This document shows positions 62,155 to 64,000 of a stretch of 64,000 nt of DNA, piece after piece; the stretch's first letter is position 1; each line of letters opens with the position of its first letter. Source of the DNA: Robertmurraya siralis (GTDB taxonomy: Bacteria; Bacillota; Bacilli; Bacillales; Cytobacillaceae); assembly GCF_005502275.1 (NCBI RefSeq), contig NZ_SWLZ01000003.1, positions 186,001 through 250,000 on the forward strand, read 5' to 3'. The position numbers and the translations under genes were made by a program. The notes under the pieces were generated by a model. It was not told the DNA's origin. It saw nothing but the letters and a program-made list of their open reading frames with translations, and searched no databases.

Positions 62155-63048
62155 TTAGCTTGCAGATTCTTCCTCAAAATCAAGAAATCTTGTTAATCCT
62201 TTGAACCCAACTTCAGTAAATTTATCGAGAACCTTCTCGCGATTAATCGTTAATAAGGCCTCTTCTATCGAATATTGAATCGGAACTTGACAATGAATTT
62301 CTGCTAGTTTTCTACTCAAGTGAAGCATTTCCAAGTCTTTTTCAATTTTTGTTCTATGTCCTTTTGTAAGCTGCTCTAAATTTGTGACTACACCGTCAAC
62401 ATGTTCAAATTGTTGGATCAGCTTAAGTGCAGTCTTTTCACCAATGCCTTTAACACCAGGGTAATTATCACTTGGATCCCCCATTAATGCTTTCACATCA
62501 ATCATTTGGTGAGGTAGAATTCCTTTTTCTGCAAAAAACGTATCCTTCGTATAAACTGAATAATTTCCATATCCCTTTTGTAACAGTATAACTTGGATTC
62601 TTTCATCTAGAAGCTGGAGTATATCACGATCACCCGTTAAAATTTGGACATTGAGCGGCTCGTCCACATTTTTGGCAATAGTGCCAATGCAATCGTCTGC
62701 TTCATAGCCCTCTAAACCAATATTCGGGATATCAAAGGCTTCTACAATCTCCTTGACAAGCTCAAATTGGGGAATCAGTTCAATCGGAGCATCCCCACGA
62801 TTCGCCTTATAGTCTTGGAACATTTCCGTACGAAAAGTTTTGCTGCCCATATCCCAGCAAACAGCCACATGACTAGGACGAAAAGAAGAAACAGCCGTTA
62901 GCATATGCTTAACAAAACCTTGTACACCATTCGTCGGGATACCTTGAGAGTTATACATAAATTGTCCTGTAACCGCTGTTGCATAAAATGCACGAAACAG
63001 CAGTGCCATTCCATCAACAAGCATGAGTGATCGATTATTCGTTTCCAC
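62155..63048 (-). CDS. ypcP: 5'-3' exonuclease (YpcP)
   Basis: A 297-residue FEN-type 5'-3' exonuclease like the N-terminal domain of DNA polymerase I. Conserved acids appear in LMLVDGMA, VAVCWDMG, GYEADDCIGT, LTGDRDILQL and GDPSDNYPGVKGIGEKTA (helix-hairpin-helix). It removes RNA primers in lagging-strand synthesis and acts in repair. B. subtilis ypcP also lies near sspL. No sequence-specific start evidence beyond GGAGGGACG upstream. Confidence 0.95.
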   Translation of the reverse strand: METNNRSLMLVDGMALLFRAFYATAVTGQFMYNSQGIPTNGVQGFVKHMLTAVSSFRPSHVAVCWDMGSKTFRTEMFQDYKANRGDAPIELIPQFELVKEIVEAFDIPNIGLEGYEADDCIGTIAKNVDEPLNVQILTGDRDILQLLDERIQVILLQKGYGNYSVYTKDTFFAEKGILPHQMIDVKALMGDPSDNYPGVKGIGEKTALKLIQQFEHVDGVVTNLEQLTKGHRTKIEKDLEMLHLSRKLAEIHCQVPIQYSIEEALLTINREKVLDKFTEVGFKGLTRFLDFEEESAS

Positions 63049-63073
63049 TTTTACGTCCCTCCATTAAACATTT

Positions 63074-63119
63074 AGGCTCTTTTCTTTAGGTGAGCTATTC
63101 GCCTGCAAGAAAAGAGCCT
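63074..63119. repeat. Perfect 13-base inverted repeat between ypcP and MFS gene
   Basis: AGGCTCTTTTCTT (63074-63086) and AAGAAAAGAGCCT (63107-63119) surround a 20-base loop. It may be a terminator for the MFS gene, although a T run is missing. Confidence 0.7.
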
Positions 63120-63144
63120 TAACATAAAACCTATTATAACATGA

Positions 63145-64000
63145 TTAACTTCCCATTACTTTGATTTGTTGATTATTTCTTTGTACCCTTTTTTGCCAAA
63201 TGATAGCTGTAATAAACGTTAATATTAATAAAACCAAACCTAGCATAAACGGATAAGTGATCTTCACATCATATAATAACCCTGCCAATGTTGGACCCAT
63301 AACATTTCCAATACTCATATAGGCATTGTTCATTCCCATTGCAAAACCTTGTTCTTTACCAGCCATTTTCGATATTAATGTATTTAAGACAGGGCGTAAA
63401 ATGGAAGTAGCTAAAAAGATAATCAGCGTAATTCCAAAGAATAAAGAATAGCTTGTTGCTAATAAAGAAAACAGAAATCCACCAGTGGCCACTCCGATAA
63501 AGATAACGAGTACAGCCCCTTCTCCAAATCGATTAACAATTTTATCAACGACAAAAAGTTGAACAATAACACTGATGATTCCTGTTGATGTGATCATGAT
63601 GGCAATATCTCGAGGCGTGGCTCCATATTGATTATCGACAAATAAACCTAGAACAGATTCATATGCCATTAAGCCAAAACTCATTACCAGTGTAATCACG
63701 AGTGGAACAAAATACGGCATTTTAACAGAGCGAGCCATTTTACGAATCATTGACTCCTCATCAGCGCCAAGATGGTTCTCTTCCTCTTCTGTTTTCACTT
63801 GACTTTCCTTAAGTACAACAACGGAAAACAGCACAGCCACAACGGAAACAAGTGCGGAAATTAAAAATGGCATTTTTAAACCAAAATCTGCTAAAAAGCC
63901 ACCAACCCCAGGACCAATGACTATTCCTAGTGACATAGCAGCAGATACAAGACTGTTTCCTTTAGCCCGCTGGGCCATTGTCGTAATATCAGCGACATAA
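63145..64000 (-). CDS. MFS multidrug exporter (5' part beyond right edge)
   Basis: The last about 285 residues of a 12- to 14-helix major facilitator, open past the right edge. The antiporter motif C region reads SLVSAAMSLGIVIGPGVGGFLADFG, like Bmr/NorA-type multidrug exporters, and about eight helices are visible. The sequence YVADITTMAQRAKGN precedes it without a start, so the gene starts outside the window. Substrate unknown; proton-driven efflux is the family activity. Confidence 0.85.
   Translation of the reverse strand, partial: YVADITTMAQRAKGNSLVSAAMSLGIVIGPGVGGFLADFGLKMPFLISALVSVVAVLFSVVVLKESQVKTEEEENHLGADEESMIRKMARSVKMPYFVPLVITLVMSFGLMAYESVLGLFVDNQYGATPRDIAIMITSTGIISVIVQLFVVDKIVNRFGEGAVLVIFIGVATGGFLFSLLATSYSLFFGITLIIFLATSILRPVLNTLISKMAGKEQGFAMGMNNAYMSIGNVMGPTLAGLLYDVKITYPFMLGLVLLILTFITAIIWQKRVQRNNQQIKVMGS

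Noticed and set aside
1-64000. rRNA, tRNA genes, CRISPR arrays, prophage
   Set aside because: I saw no cloverleaf or rRNA sequence, no regularly spaced direct repeats of CRISPR type and no phage structural genes.

Overview
This window looks like chromosomal DNA from a low-G+C, endospore-forming Bacillaceae species. The evidence is an sspL spore-protein gene, a YjcZ-type coat peptide, a KinA-E-like histidine kinase and a SinR homologue. There are also many relatives of the Bacillus subtilis yp- genes (ypmQRS, ilvA, thyA/dfrA, ypjP, ypiP, yphP, ypgR, metA, cspD, ypeQ, ypeP, ypdP, ypdQ, sspL, ypcP). No rRNA, tRNA, CRISPR array or intact insertion sequence is visible. The genus is not assigned.

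Layout. 1-3155: lysine-catabolism-like set on the minus strand (RocR-type sigma-54 activator cut by the left edge, beta-lysine acetyltransferase, aldehyde dehydrogenase). 3493-4934: czrA-czcD zinc efflux operon with a clear operator. 5114-10801: FAD dehydrogenase, yjcZ, msrA-msrB, ypmQ-ypmR-ypmS. 10888-17016: orphan sensor kinase, degV, sinR-like gene with a coupled DUF5658 gene, tatA-tatC, ilvA. 17328-19847: thyA-folA, a lethal-factor-like metalloprotease and a divergent GIY-YIG (DUF123) gene. 20211-30750: tellurite-resistance-type (Ter) stress locus. 30993-40323: ypjP, a frameshifted aminotransferase, a KdpF-like peptide, ypiP, yphP, a polysaccharide deacetylase, ypgR/cvfC, an ABC-F protein, a second degV and an unknown gene. 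40487-46104: fhs, metA, AIM24, DUF3892, a small membrane protein, mntR. 46213-52105: topB and mntABCD. 52801-58834: HD-GYP protein, cspD, ypeQ, ypeP, riboswitch-controlled ypdP, ypdQ, EamA exporter, a DUF6123-like gene, a PAP2-type membrane protein. 58936-64000: sspL, a Zur-controlled pair (CobW GTPase plus thioredoxin-reductase-like flavoprotein), ypcP exonuclease and an MFS exporter cut by the right edge.

The most notable system is the Ter locus. It joins a B. subtilis yce-like core (three TerD proteins, TerC, TelA/YceH, YceG) to a predicted biosynthetic module: HpcH/HpaI lyase, PRTase-TRSP, PRTase/StiP-PELOTA and HAD phosphatase. Two ECF-type promoters (TGAAAC-N16/17-CGTA) precede its two transcription units, which suggests control by envelope stress. 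Terminators after the first terD and after terC would grade expression along the cluster. A small two-helix membrane gene of opposite polarity lies between the two units.

Metal handling recurs. CzrA/CzcD exports zinc, a perfect Zur palindrome precedes the CobW metallochaperone, and MntR/MntABCD handles manganese. Other regulation read from sequence includes a class-I preQ1 riboswitch overlapping the ypdP ribosome-binding site. A family of dispersed palindromic repeats (at least six copies) sits between genes. The aminotransferase gene at 31588-32768 carries a one-base frameshift. Starts were chosen from ribosome-binding sites, and all functional statements rest on reading motifs and on family knowledge, without database searches.
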